This document shows positions 22,746 through 33,830 of a stretch of DNA of 64,000 nucleotides, in pieces. The notes beneath the pieces were generated by a model. It had not been told where the DNA came from and did no database searches. It was given only the letters and a program-made list of their open reading frames with translations. Origin of the DNA: Zygnema cylindricum (Eukaryota > Streptophyta > Zygnematophyceae > Zygnematales > Zygnemataceae); assembly GCA_037447655.1 (NCBI GenBank), contig JBBHKE010002620.1:348644-412643 (forward strand). Direction: 5' to 3'. A program made the position numbers and the translations under genes. Position 1 is the first letter of the stretch. Each line of letters opens with the position of its first letter.

Positions 22746-25465
22746 GGTATGAGTGTACAGACACGTGTTGAAGGTGATGTTTCCTTGCTAGTTGATATAG
22801 AAGGAAAGGCAGTTGAAAGAACTCTTTACAATGTCCTCTTTGTCCCGGATTTCAAGAAAAAAATATTTTCAACTTCTTTGGTAGAATGTAAAGGGTTTGA
22901 GGTCAATTTGAAGAATGGTCGGCAGGCTGTTAGCAAGAATGGAAAGATTGCAGTCACCAGCAAAATGTATCGAATGGATATGCCCGATAATAAATAAAAT
23001 GATGTTTTATATTCCAGTGCATTATCTTCATATGAGCTGTGGCATAAGAGGTTAGGCCATATCAACTATGACGAGCTCAAAAATGGTACATGCTGGTAAA
23101 TTATAAGGAGTCACTCTTACAAATGAGTCACCTAAAACGTGTGATGGCTGTGCACTAGGAAAAATACACAGATTACCGTTTCCTCAAGAATCTGAACACC
23201 GATCCACTAAACCTTTGCAACTAATTCATTTTGATGTTTTCGGTCCTGCAAAGGTACCATCTGCCGCCGGGATGAAATATATGGTTACGTTTACAGATGA
23301 TTTTTTGAGGTTTACTATAGTCTACTTCATGAGGGACAAGAGTGAAGTCTTCACCCACTTTTAACACTACAAAACATGGGTGGAGAAACTACACGTTCTA
23401 CCAATTCTGGAACTCAGATCGGACAATGGCGACAAATATACGTCAAAAGAGTTTGAAAACTTCCTACTTAAGGAAGGTATTAGTCATAAGCTGACCGTTC
23501 CATATTCCCCAGAACAAAACAGGGTTTCAGAGAGACTACATAGAACACACTACATAGAACTATTACAAAGAGCTCTAGGTCCATGCTTGCAGATAAGGAC
23601 GTGGATTCAAAATTTTGGGCTGAAGCATTAAATTGTGCTGTTTATATAAAGAATAGAATAGTGTCAAGATCGGTAAAGACTACTCCTTATGAGGTCTGGA
23701 CTAGTAGAAAACCGCATGTTAGTCATTTCAAAGTCTTTTGTAGCAAATGCTTTATTTTCAATACATCTAAAGACAAATGGAAAATGGAACCAAAAGGATT
23801 ACCGTGTATTTTGTTGGGGTATGATGATCACTCCAAAGGGTATACTGTCTTTGTATTTGAGAAACATAAAATAATTGTAGCAACGGATATTATTGTAAAG
23901 GATGAGCTTGACTCGATAGATTTATTTAAAATGACAGCGCAACAAAAGCAACACAAAGTATAGAAGTATGTCATTTTAGACTACAAACAAGAGATTGTCA
24001 CATAGATGCACAGACCTCCGGTGGTGACACAGGTGTCTGAAACTAACCAAGTTCGTCAACAGGTTTAGTTTCATCCCAGTGACCAAAATTTCAAGTTCGT
24101 CAACAAGTTCAGTTTCAGCCCGGTGACCAGAATTCGAATCCTACAGATTCTACACAGAGACAAAAGAGAAATGCGAGGGATCTGACGATTTCAACCTCAC
24201 AATTTCCGGGGGTAAGTCGATCTAGTAGTCGGCTGCAAGCAAACTCTCACTTTATATACTCTTCGACCTTAGGGGAGCCTCTGACCATTTGGCAAGCCTT
24301 CTCATAACCAAAACGACATCACTAGATCGAGGCAACCTACGACGAAATCAAGTCGATCATGGAAGCTCAGACATGGGAGCTTGTGGATCTTCCTCTGGAC
24401 TGAAAAGCGATCGACAGCAAATAGGTATTCAAGGTGAAGTTAAATCCTAATAATATCATTGAACAATATAAAGCTAGGCTTGTGGCAAAGGGGTATAATC
24501 AAAAAGAAGGATTTGACTTTGAAGAAACATTTACTCCGGTTGTAAGATCTTCGACAGTTAAGATCTTGCTGTCCCTAGCTGCTATAGAAGATATAAAAAT
24601 ACATCCGATGGATGTAAAAACGCCCTTCTTGCTTGGAGAGCTAGAAGAGACCATTTACATAGAGCAACTTGAAATATATGGAATGCGAGGGGCAAAAGGG
24701 TGTGTAACTCCAATGGAGTTTCCGAACAAGTTAGAGGGAGAACAGAAAGAACCGGGTGTAATTGTTATTGAGTATTTAGAGTGAGGGGAGGATGATCCTA
24801 CGACACTAATACCTTACAGACAAATAGTGGGAAGTTTAATATATTACATGAATTGTTCCCGTCCTGATATTGCTGCAGCAATTGGGGTATTGAGCAGAAG
24901 TTTAGAAAATCCTAGAAAATCTGACCGTGATTGAGCAAGGAGAGTCTTAAGATATTTGGCAGGAACCAAAGACCTCAAACTCACACTAGGCGGAGGAGAA
25001 GTGAAGCTGCAAACATAGAGTGATGCAAGCTATAGCGACATGCCAAGCCAAAAATCCACCACAGGATTCGTTTCGCAGATTAGGAACGGGACTTGCTACT
25101 GGAGCTGCAAACTTCAAAAGGTTACAGCACAATCGACAATGGAGTAAAAATATATGGCAGCAAGCTCGACCCTCAAAGAACTTTTATGTGTGTAATCCAT
25201 TTTGCAAGAATTGGGATATATGCAAGTTGGTCCACAGGTGATATGGTGTGATAACCAGGCTCCCATTGCCATTGCCTCTAACCTGAGTCACCATTTAAAG
25301 AGTAAACACATGGATGTAAGATAACACTTTGTAAGAGTAAAAATGTTTTCGTGGGTAATTAAATTATGTTATCTACCAGATGCAAAAATGATTGCTGATA
25401 TGCTCACTAAAGTTGTTCGTGCTCCTAAACTAAAGTATTGTAGGGATGCAGTGGGACTAAATGGC
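22746..25465 (+). pseudogene. C(+) pol pseudogene, RT palm deleted
   Basis: GAG-pre-integrase (VEGDVSLLVDIEG; ELWHKRLGHINYD ~23035-23075), integrase (LIHFDVFGPAKVPSA ~23220; LELRSDNGD ~23410; PEQNRVSERLHR ~23510; FWAEALNCAVYIKNR ~23620), hinge, RT fingers (KARLVAKGYNQKEGFDFEETFTPVVRSS cut into pieces, 24465-24560; MDVKTPFLLGELEETIY ~24610-24660), then a jump to MRGAKGCVTPMEF. The YVDDLL palm present in C(-) is deleted. RNase H remains (RPDIAAAIGVLSRSL; HHLKSKHMDVR). Premature stops at 24003, 25016 and elsewhere. Confidence 0.9.
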
Positions 25466-25576
25466 TAGCTGAGTTGCTGCGTTGCTATGCTGCTATACTG
25501 CGCTAGTACACCAACGCAGCTGAGCTTCTTGACATCGTAGCTGCGTTGATACACTAAGTCTAAAGCTTTAGGGGAG
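25466..25576 (+). other. C(+) 3' untranslated tail and polypurine tract
   Basis: Holds gctgcgttgctatgctgc-type short repeats, also found in C(-) and in family H tails, then tttaggggag abutting the 3' LTR. Confidence 0.75.
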
Positions 25577-26486
25577 TGTTGATTTTGGAAAGATTTAAGC
25601 CTTAGTACATTAGTGTGACGGCAAAAAGACAGTAAAATATAGCGTAAAGGACATGCATCGTCACTTAAGTACATAATACGTATTTGGACATGGCACCGAC
25701 ATCCACATATGCCTGTCACACATTGAACAAGAGAAAGCACCTGCGACGGTGATGGGACAAAGTTGTTGCGGTTATTCAGTACGGGACGACGCAGCTGCGA
25801 CAAAGTTGCGGTGACGTTGAATATGATTCAAAACGAGACAACGCAGGTGCGATTGATGTGAATCAAGTCAATGGACGAAATTTATAGTGATTTGCTGGCA
25901 GGTGTCTTTGCAACATCTGGATGAACTCACCTGAACAATAATTATTAAGCCGGCGGCAAGTAATTGTATTGACCTATCAGTAATACTGATTGTACAGTGG
26001 TAGAATTAGCTTTAGCATGATTAGCAGTACTTGATCTTAGTGGCAGTTAGGATTTTGGACGTATTTCTCAACAACGTTTGTATCGAAGGTACAACATTAT
26101 GTAATAGGATAACTAGGAGTAGAAACTCACTACGAGTATAAGACTTAGGACTTAGAACATTTGATGTATCCAAACTTCCAGACTGTTTTATTTGTATGCT
26201 GTTTTTGGGAAACTTTTGAGTTGCATATCTTGATGTTTGTTTAAAAAATTGGGCTGAAACTTTTGGAGTTGTCAAACTTTTTCATATTCTATAATGTGGT
26301 GTAGTTTGAAGTTGTTTGGACTTTTATGTCAAATTTGGTGAGCTGTTGAAAACAACTGTTGGGTAGGATTTTTGGTAAGCTTGTGTGAGTGAATTATGTC
26401 TACTTCTACTACTAATGCTGCTGGATTATGTCTACTTCTACTACTACTGCTGTCGCTCCACCTGCTTCAGTGGTGGTGGAACAACA
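25577..26486 (+). mobile_element. C(+) 3' LTR
   Basis: TGTTGATTTTGGAAAG ... ggaacaaca, 910 bp, ending exactly at TSD ATATT. A short local duplication of atgtctacttctactacta (26396-26450) accounts for most of the extra length over the 5' LTR. Confidence 0.9.
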
Positions 26487-26536
26487 ATATTGGATAGATC
26501 TTGTCAGATCTTACTTTGTACAAGTGAAGTTTTTTA
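26487..26536 (+). pseudogene. Copia D gag, continuation
   Basis: YWIDLVRSYFVQVKFF resumes the D gag frame after the C(+) insertion, then stops where an A-type LTR fragment begins. Confidence 0.65.
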
Positions 26537-27166
26537 ATAACTGATTACGGGAGACATAGATCCATAATTGTAAAAGTACGGATAGCGGTACGAATAAGAA
26601 ACCAATACCGCGCATTTGTTTCTTTATAGAAAAGAATATCGCACATGTATTTATTACGGCTACGATTAAATATGAATTTAATCGGACGGCCGGAATTAAC
26701 GCCGAGATCGCGGAAGAGGATTTCGGCGGTTTATGGACATCGCCACATCGGATGACACGTGGCGGACTAACATTGGATCGCGGCATCTCCGAGGATTACG
26801 GGAACGAATCCGGACATACCACGTGTCGACATTTGGTCCATGTCGTACGATGTTCGTACAGAAAGTACAGCGGCAGCTATACTTTTGTGTACGAAGATGC
26901 ATTTTGTTGGCTCCGTACATTAGTAGATAGAGTCTGTGAGAGGGATAGGACTTAGAAAAATTAGGAGATAGGACCCTCTCTCCCAAAGAGCTTCTGTACA
27001 AAAGGTCAACTTTGACCCTCCATAACTTACTGCATAGGGCAGCATATTCAGAGATTCTTTTTGCTATCGACTCAGGGGAGTCTTGCCTTCACAGCGGTGA
27101 AATTGGTCAGAGTTATTGTCTGCCAGGGTTGTAGTTGTTTTTGCTGAAACACAAAGGGGTTAGTGT
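26537..27166 (+). mobile_element. Internal fragment of A-type LTR
   Basis: Matches A4 LTR positions ~15039-15675 closely (over 90% by eye: ctgattacgggagacatag, gccgagatcgcggaagagga, gtacaaaaggtcaactttga) but lacks both LTR termini and flanking TSDs. It links D gag to D integrase, replacing roughly 2 kb of D. It behaves as filler at a deletion, not as a solo LTR. Confidence 0.82.
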
Positions 27167-27506
27167 CAAATGTTTTATGTTAGATAATCTTCCAAATTGG
27201 AAACTCAGTCTGAAATCGATACCTAGCATATTTTTGGGCTATGATGATGAATCTGTAGGATATACAGTGTATAGTCCATAGAAAAATACAATTCAGATTG
27301 TTAGGAATTTTTAGATCAAGGAAGAAAGTCAATCAGTTAATGTTTTTAGCTTGAATGAGGCCAAAAAGAAAGAAAAACTGCAAGCATATATTATCATTGA
27401 GCAGATTCCCTTCAAGCAATCGGTAGCTTCCCCTTCCTCCTCTACCTCTAAACTACCACATGATTTTGGGCAGCCAGATCCTTCTGCTGTTGCAAATGCA
27501 ATTGAA

Positions 27507-28172
27507 CCCCCTTCTCCTCCTCCTCCTCCCCCTCCAAGACAACGCTAGGGACCAACAGTTCCCGCTTTTGATTTTCGAGGGGAAGAAGACAAAGCAGTCA
27601 ACTGACAGTTGATGGAGTAGACCATACTTATTCTGCAACCACGAGGATTCTCTTACCATTCTGGAAGCCTTTTCCGTTCTTGAAAAGGATTAGTGGATTT
27701 TTGCGGCAAGTGACGAGATAAAATCAATTATCGAGGCTGAAACGTGTGAGCATGTGGAACTTCCACCGGATCAGAAAGCGATCAATTGTAAGTGGGTCTT
27801 CAAATTAAAGCTAAATCTTGATAATACCATTGGCCCCTCATCCTCCTCCTCCTCCTCTTCCTCCTCCTCCTCCTCCTCCAAGACATCGATAGGGACCAAC
27901 AGTTCTCGCTTCAAATTTCTGGGGGGGAAGAAGACAAAGTAGTCAAGTGATTGAGTAGACCATGCTTATTTTGTAAGCAGAAGGGAACCTCTTACCATTT
28001 TGGAAGCCTTTTCCGTTCGTGAAAATGATTAGTGGATTTTTGCGGCAAGTGACGAGATAAAATCAATTATGGAGGCTCAAACGTGGGAGCTTGTGGAACT
28101 TCCACTGGATCAGAAAGCTATCAATTGTAAGTGGGTCTTCAAATTAAAGCTAAATCCTGATAATACCATTGG
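27507..28172 (+). repeat. ~330-bp tandem duplication in copia D
   Basis: Copies 27507-27833 and 27834-28172 each start in a CTC/CCT-rich tract, continue through agggaccaacagttc and ggcaagtgacgagataaaat, and end at WVFKLKLN..NTIG. Most likely slippage or unequal exchange at the CCT microsatellite. Confidence 0.9.
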
Positions 28173-28414
28173 AAGATATAAGGCTAGACTTTTTGCTAAA
28201 GGTTATAGCCAAAAACAAGGTATTGACTAGGAGGAGACTTTCTCACCTGTAGTTCGCTTTCCCACTTTTAAGATTCTTTTATCTTTAACAACAATAATGG
28301 ATATGGAACTACATCAGATGGATGTGAAAACAACTTTTTGCATGGTGATTTTAAAAAAGTTATGTATATGTAGCAGCCAGAGGGGTATGTAGAAAACATA
28401 AAACAAAGTCTAGT

Positions 28415-28490
28415 CTGCAAACTCTTGAAGTCCTTTTATGGTCTTAAGTAGGCTGCAAACTCTTGAAGTCCTTTTATGGTCTTAAGTAGG
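28415..28490 (+). repeat. 38-bp perfect tandem duplication
   Basis: ctgcaaactcttgaagtcct... occurs twice back-to-back (28415-28452, 28453-28490) in the D RT (SFYGLK motif). The identical copies suggest a recent event. Confidence 0.95.
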
Positions 28491-29096
28491 CTCCACGACA
28501 GTGGAACCTAAAATTGAATGAATTTATAACAAATCTTGGTTATACAAGAATCATTTTAGATCATTCAGTTTATGTAATAGAAGGAGAAGATGGAGTTATA
28601 TACATTGTTTTTTAAGTAGATGATTTGCTACGGCTGAGCAAATCCATTAATGAAATTAACAAAATAAAAATTGCTCTGAATTCCTATTTCAAAATGAAGG
28701 ATTTAGAGGAGGCTAAGTACATATTGGGATTTATATATTGGGATTATGTGGCGCTACAAAATGGCGGCCACTCAACTGTCAATGAGTTACTTTGGGTAAA
28801 GTCTCTCTTTCATCAACTTTTGTTTATGTAGTCTGAACTTAGATAGTGTGTTGTGAGAATCAAGCTGCTATTGCTATTACATCTAACCCTAACCATCATT
28901 TTAAGACCAAACACATTGATATCAAACTTTGTTTTGTGAGAAAAAAGGTTATGGGAAAAGTTCTAAAACTCAATTATTTACCAGATGAGCAGATGGTTGT
29001 TGGCATGATGACGAAACCCTTCCTTGCACCGGAATTAAAGTTTTGTTGAGAGGCATGTGGTTTAAGTGGTTAGCAAAGTCTAAAGCCTTAGGGAAG

Positions 29097-29953
29097 TGTT
29101 GTTTTGGAAATCTTTTGTTCACTCTATGCCTCGAAATGTGAGGGAGAGAGAGAGTTTCAAGACTTAAAATATTTTCAATAAGTCCGATTCAGTACAAACC
29201 AAAATTGGTGCTATAGGGACTCAGTAAGAAGTACACCGATGAATATTGTCTCTCGATACGCGTCAGTATAACGGAGAACGTATTCGAGAATATCCTTCTG
29301 TTGGTGTACGGATACGCCTAAGGACTACAATGACACTTGGAGGTTCACCTACGGATCTGAATCTAACATGCGGGCAGCGGATACAAACCGACAACAAATG
29401 CTAGTCATATTGGACCATGTACATGATTATCTAACGTGGAATATGAAATCCTACGTAGTTGTAAATATTCGGTTGAAGAGGTCATTCTCTTTATTTGATT
29501 AGTTGATTAGTGTAGAATTCCTTTGTTTAACTTACCTTGTCATTTCGGGTATACGCACAATATAAGGTGTATCGGGTTGTTAGATGTACAGTTGGTATGC
29601 CTCCGTATGTCTAGTAGTGAAGCTTCAATGTATATGAGTAGGACTTAGTCATTTTTGGAGTTATGAACAATTTTTATATCAAAAACTATACATGCTGTTT
29701 TTGGTAATTTTAGCTGTGAATATCTCACAGATTTGTGAGCAATATTACTCGTGATTTTTTGTGTGTTTTCCTCTTGTTGATTTATACACTGTAGTAGATT
29801 TGCAAACCTATTGTTCTCTGGTTTGTGAGTTATCAACTGCTGAAGTTGTTGTTTTTTAGGCCGATTTTTGTGTAAGTTTTTTACTTGTTTTAATTATGGG
29901 ATGACTACACTTGCATCCTCATCGTCTTTAGTCCCAGCTGTTGTCTCAAAACA
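29097..29953 (+). mobile_element. Copia D 3' LTR
   Basis: TGTTGTTTTGGAAATC ... gttgtctcaaaaca, 857 bp, including the start of gag (MTTLASSSSLVPAVVSKQ from 29898). Immediately after it comes minus-strand E gag, so D inserted into an E element. The 5' D LTR survives only as its last ~200 bp (20763-20961). Confidence 0.85.
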
Positions 29954-30265
29954 ATAATAAGTGCTTCTAAAAGAGAGCACCTTCCATCATCATCTCCCAA
30001 TATTGAAAGTCAGATCCATCAAATATGGGCACGTTAGAGGGTGGGCTTATAACCTCAAATTCTTTGGCTTTAATTAGCCCACATAAATATGCATCTTGTA
30101 CGATACCTCTAGGGTTATATTTTCCACTTTGACTTTCCCAATAAATAAGTGCCTTCAAGGTAAACAAAAACTCTGACCATCCTCACCCCAAGGAGGACGA
30201 GACTCACGTGAGTTGAACGCCAAAAAACTAAAGTAAATTTGCTCAACCGAGCGATAACTTATCAT
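29954..30265 (-). pseudogene. Family E gag start, primer-binding site and partial LTR
   Basis: Minus strand: an open frame from 30167 (in the LTR) reads through FEVISPPSNVPIFDGSDFQYW and MMEGALFSRST. The primer-binding site (rc of gtgggcttataacc, 30041-30054) is translated. LTR sequence 30055-30265 is cut by C(-) at 30266. A near copy of the end of the D LTR plus this segment lies at 49202-49614. Confidence 0.8.
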
Positions 30266-31253
30266 TGTTGTTCTATGACCACTGGAGCAGGTGGAGCGTT
30301 AGCACTAGTAGTGGAAGTAGACATAATCTCACTCACAAAAGCTTATCAAAAATCCTATCAAACAACTATCTTCTACAGCTCACCAAAACTGACACAATGA
30401 ATCAAACAGCTTCAAACTATTCCACACTATAGAATATCACAAAGACTGACAACTCCCAAAGTTTTAGCTCAATTGATCCAACATACACCAAGATATGCAA
30501 CTCAGAAATTTCCCAGAAACAATGTGCTGATTACACAATCAGGAAGTTTGGATACATAAAATGTTCTACGTCCTAAGTCTTATACTCTTCACTGTGTTGT
30601 TACTACATAGTGTTGTACCGCCGATAGAAGTGTTCCTAAAAGATACGTCCAAAAGAACTAAACTGCCACTAAGGTCTTTGTGCTCATAATCACGCTAAAA
30701 CTAATCTATCACTGTACAATAAATATTACTCAGAATCCTATACAGGTGATTTGTTCAAATACTTGTCGCATGGCTTAGTGACAATTGTCTGGGTACGTCC
30801 ACCCGGTTGTTGCACAACACCTGTTAGCGAGTCACTTAATTTTTCTCTTATGAATCTCGCCCGTTGACTTGATTCATATCAACCGTAGCAACGCAGTCGA
30901 ATTCGTCATCACATTCAAATACCTGCAGCTTTGTAGCAGCTACGCTGTCCCATACCAAAAACAGCCGCAGCTGCGTTTGTCTTGTTGTGTAGGAACTGCG
31001 TTGTCCTGTACTAGAATATCAACAGTTGCGTTTGTCCCGTCGGGTCGCAGGCTGCATTCGTCCGTACAGACCATATCAAAAATAACCGCAGCTGCGCTTG
31101 TTCCATCTACGTCGCAGCTGCGTTGTTCCAATGCTGGTGTCAGTACCATTCAAAAACCTGCACTGTGCTTCAAGTGACGACGCGTGTGCTTATAGATCTA
31201 TTTTTCCGTCGTCCTATAAATTTGCTGAGACTTAAAGCTTTCCAAAAACAACA
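30266..31253 (-). mobile_element. C(-) 3' LTR
   Basis: tgttgttctatgaccactgg ... ccaaaaacaaca; partner of 48200-49201, about 90% alike by eye. It has a block of CGCAGCTGCG-type palindromic motifs (~30920-31130). Confidence 0.88.
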
Positions 31254-32835
31254 CTCCCCTAAAGCTACAGACTCAGTATGCCAGCGCAGCTTCGATGTCG
31301 AACTAGCGCAGCATCGCAGCATAGCAACGTAGCAATTTAGCAAGTCACCTAATCCCACTACATCCCTGTTATTAGACTAGCGTAGCATGGGAGTATAGCA
31401 CTGCAGCAATTCAACTATTCACTTAATCCCACTGCGTCCCTAGAATACTTCAACTTAAAAGTAGGAAGAGCTTTAGTGAGCATATCCGCAACCATTTTTG
31501 CATCTGGCAAATAGCATAATTTATTCACTCTAGAGAACAATTTTTCCCTTATAGTGTGTAATCTTACATCCATGTGCTTGCTTTTGAAGTGGTGACTCGG
31601 GTTAGAAGCAATGGCAATGGCAGCCTGGTTATCACACGAGATCACTGTGGACCAACCTGCATGTATCCCAATTCTTGCAACATGGATTTCACCCATAAGA
31701 GTTCTTTGAGGGCCGAGATCGCTGCCATTTATTCCGACTCCATCGTTGATTGTGCCGTGACCTTTTGAAGTTTGCTGCTCCAACAGCAAGTCTCGTTCTC
31801 GATTTGCAAAACGAATCCCGTGGTGGATTTTCGGCTTGGCATGTCGCCATAACTTGCATCAATCTATGTTTGCAGCTTCACTTCTCCTTCGCCTGGTGTG
31901 AGTTTGAGGTCTTTGGTTCCTGCCAAGTATCTTAAAACTCTTCTTGATGCATCACGGTCAGATTTCCTTAGATTCTTTAGACTTCTACTCAGTACCCTAA
32001 CTACTGCAACAATATCCGGACAGGTACAATTCATGAAATATATTAAGCTTCCCACTATTTGTCTGTAAGGTATCACTGTCATAGGATCATCCTCCCGTGA
32101 CTCAAAAATTTCACTGACAACAACACCTGGTTATGTTTCTCCCCCATCTAACTTATGCCAAAACTCTATTGGTGTTACACATCCTTTTGCCCCCCGCATT
32201 CTATATTAATTTAACATGTTTCCAATAGCCTCTTTTTGAGTCAATTTTATTAATTTATTTTTCCTGTCCCTCTCTACCTAAATACCCAAAATATGTTTTG
32301 CCTCACTGAGGTCTTTCATCTCGAACCGTGATTTTAAAGCATTTTTAATTTTGTTAATTTCAACCATTGATTTGCTAACTAATAGTAAATCATCTATGTA
32401 TACCGCTTTATACACTATTCCATCCTCACCCTTTAAAACATAGACATAGTGTTCAAAACTTATCCTTTTAAATCCTAGGCTAGTTAACAACTCATCAAGT
32501 TTTAGATTCTATTGCCTCGGGGCCTGTTTTAGGCTGTAAAAAGATTTTAGCAGTTTGCATACTAATTGCTCTTTTCCTGGTTCTGCATACATTTCATGCT
32601 GCTGCATGTAAATGGTCTCCTCTAGTTGTTCATGAAAAAAGGCTGTATTTACATCCATCTGATGTATTTCCATATCTTCTATAGCAGGTAGAGATAGCAG
32701 GATCCTAACCGTCGGATATCTTTCAACAAAAGCAAATGTTTCTTCAAAGTCAATTCCTTCCTTTTGATAATACTCCTTTGCCACAAGTGTAGCGTTGTAT
32801 CGTTCAATGGTATTATCTGGTTTTAACTTCACGTT
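31254..32835 (-). pseudogene. C(-) pol, RT-RNase H half
   Basis: From high coordinates: RT (KLKPDNTIERYNATLVAKEY, EGIDFEETFAFVERYPTVRI, MDVNTAFFHEQLEETIYMQQ, FYSLKQAPRQ; palm YIDDLLLVSKS ~32400; FEMKDLSEAKHILGI ~32290), MRGAKGCVTPIEF (~32200), SLIYFMNCTCPDIVAVVRVL (~32040), RNase H (QKVTAQSTMES ~31760; CDNQAAIAIASNP; HHFKSKHMDVRLHTIREKL; MVADMLTKALPTFKL). Stops and frameshifts present. The palm is intact, unlike in C(+). The 3' tail (31254-31413) carries gcagcatagcaacgtagc-type repeats. Confidence 0.9.
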
Positions 32836-32840
32836 GATTA
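32836..32840. repeat. Left target-site duplication of A1 (gatta)
   Basis: gatta here and gaata at 45516-45520 flank A1. Removing A1 rejoins C(-) RT as CKWVF / KLKP. Confidence 0.75.
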
Positions 32841-33830
32841 TGAAACCCTGAGACCTTCATTAGTACTCAAAGTAGGCAGCTTACTAGAAGCCTCTAGGAT
32901 AACCTCAATTAAGAGGTATTTGGTTGAGTATTGCTGACACCCTGACAGAATATGGACTGACCAAACTGCACCCTTTGGAAGGGTAGACTCCTTTGAGTCC
33001 ACTACAAAACGAATCCTTGAATTTGCTTCCCTGAGCAGTTAGTTATCAATGGTCAAAGATTACCATTTTTATATAGGAGCTTTTTGGGAGAGAGACGGCT
33101 ACCTCTAATTTTCTAAGTCCTAAACCCCTCTCTAAACCCTCTACTACTGATGTACGGGGCCAATCAATTCAATGTATAGTACAGAAAGGTACTTGGCCCG
33201 GAGTACTTTGTGTACGGCCATTGTACGACATGGCCACAAAGACGACGCTTGCCATATCCGGGTTCACCATAGTATGTCCCGAAGATGCCGTCATCTAATG
33301 TCATGTTGCCACGTGTCACCCGATGTGGCAATGAATGCAAACCGCAAAATTGACCATTCCGCGATGTTGGCTTCTTTCTCCACCATTAGATTGATGTCGG
33401 CCTTAATTTGTAGTTGTTAAAATACAAGCAGTACTTTTCGGTGTAATTTTATTTAACTGTGTCTGTGTGATTGTGGTCTGTTTTTCATTAAACCGAACTT
33501 CTCTATTTTGTCATCTTTAAATAGCTATCATACCCTATATATTTTAGCACTGGTCTTAGACTACAGGATAAGACTAACAACTACTTTGACGGGCGATAGG
33601 TACCACGGTCAAATCTTGGGTCCGTCAATGCTTTTGGTAAGATTACCAAGGGTTTGCCTTTTGACTCTAGAAGAAGCATAGGCAGCCATGGCTTTAGCTT
33701 CCTCTCCAACCTTTAGTGTCTACGACAAGTATGGAGGCTAGAGAGAGAAGCTAGAAGCAGACTGCCTCTGCTTTTTCCTGCTCCTATTTAAATTAATTAA
33801 GTAACCTAGAAAATACCTTCAATTTCAACA
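32841..33830 (-). mobile_element. A1 3' LTR
   Basis: tgaaaccctgagacc ... aatttcaaca, 990 bp, then polypurine tract ctcccctta. tRNA-like module: ctacaggataagac (33561-33574), cggtcaaatct (33606-33616), TTTT (33632-33635). Confidence 0.9.

Larger units (their letters stand above)
21021..26486 (+). mobile_element. Copia C(+) element, TSD ATATT
   Basis: A 5,466-bp element with two LTRs (876 and 910 bp), primer-binding site, gag, partial pol and polypurine tract (tttaggggag, 25567-25576), flanked by ATATT (21016-21020 and 26487-26491). It sits in the gag of copia D: joining the flanks restores ...EYLYW, showing D is the older host. It is non-autonomous because gag is truncated and the RT palm is deleted. 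Confidence 0.93.
27167..29060 (+). pseudogene. Copia D pol pseudogene (3' half)
   Basis: Integrase C-terminus (NWKLSLKSIPSIFLGYDDES ~27190-27255), a hinge with a proline tract, RT fingers (CKWVFKLKLNLDNTIG, duplicated), GYSQKQGID.EETFSPVVRFP (~28203-28265), MDVKTTF, then a degraded palm (DDLLRLSKSINEINK ~28620). After KYILGF (~28725) it jumps to NGGHSTVNELLWVKSL, so the end of RT and start of RNase H are deleted. RNase H end: NPNHHFKTKHIDIKLCFVRKK, MTKPFLAPELKFC. Ends before the polypurine tract gggaag at 29091-29096. Confidence 0.87.

Noticed and set aside
27351-27548. Proline-rich small ORF as a separate gene
   Set aside because: It is the copia D hinge between integrase and RT, with a CCT microsatellite.
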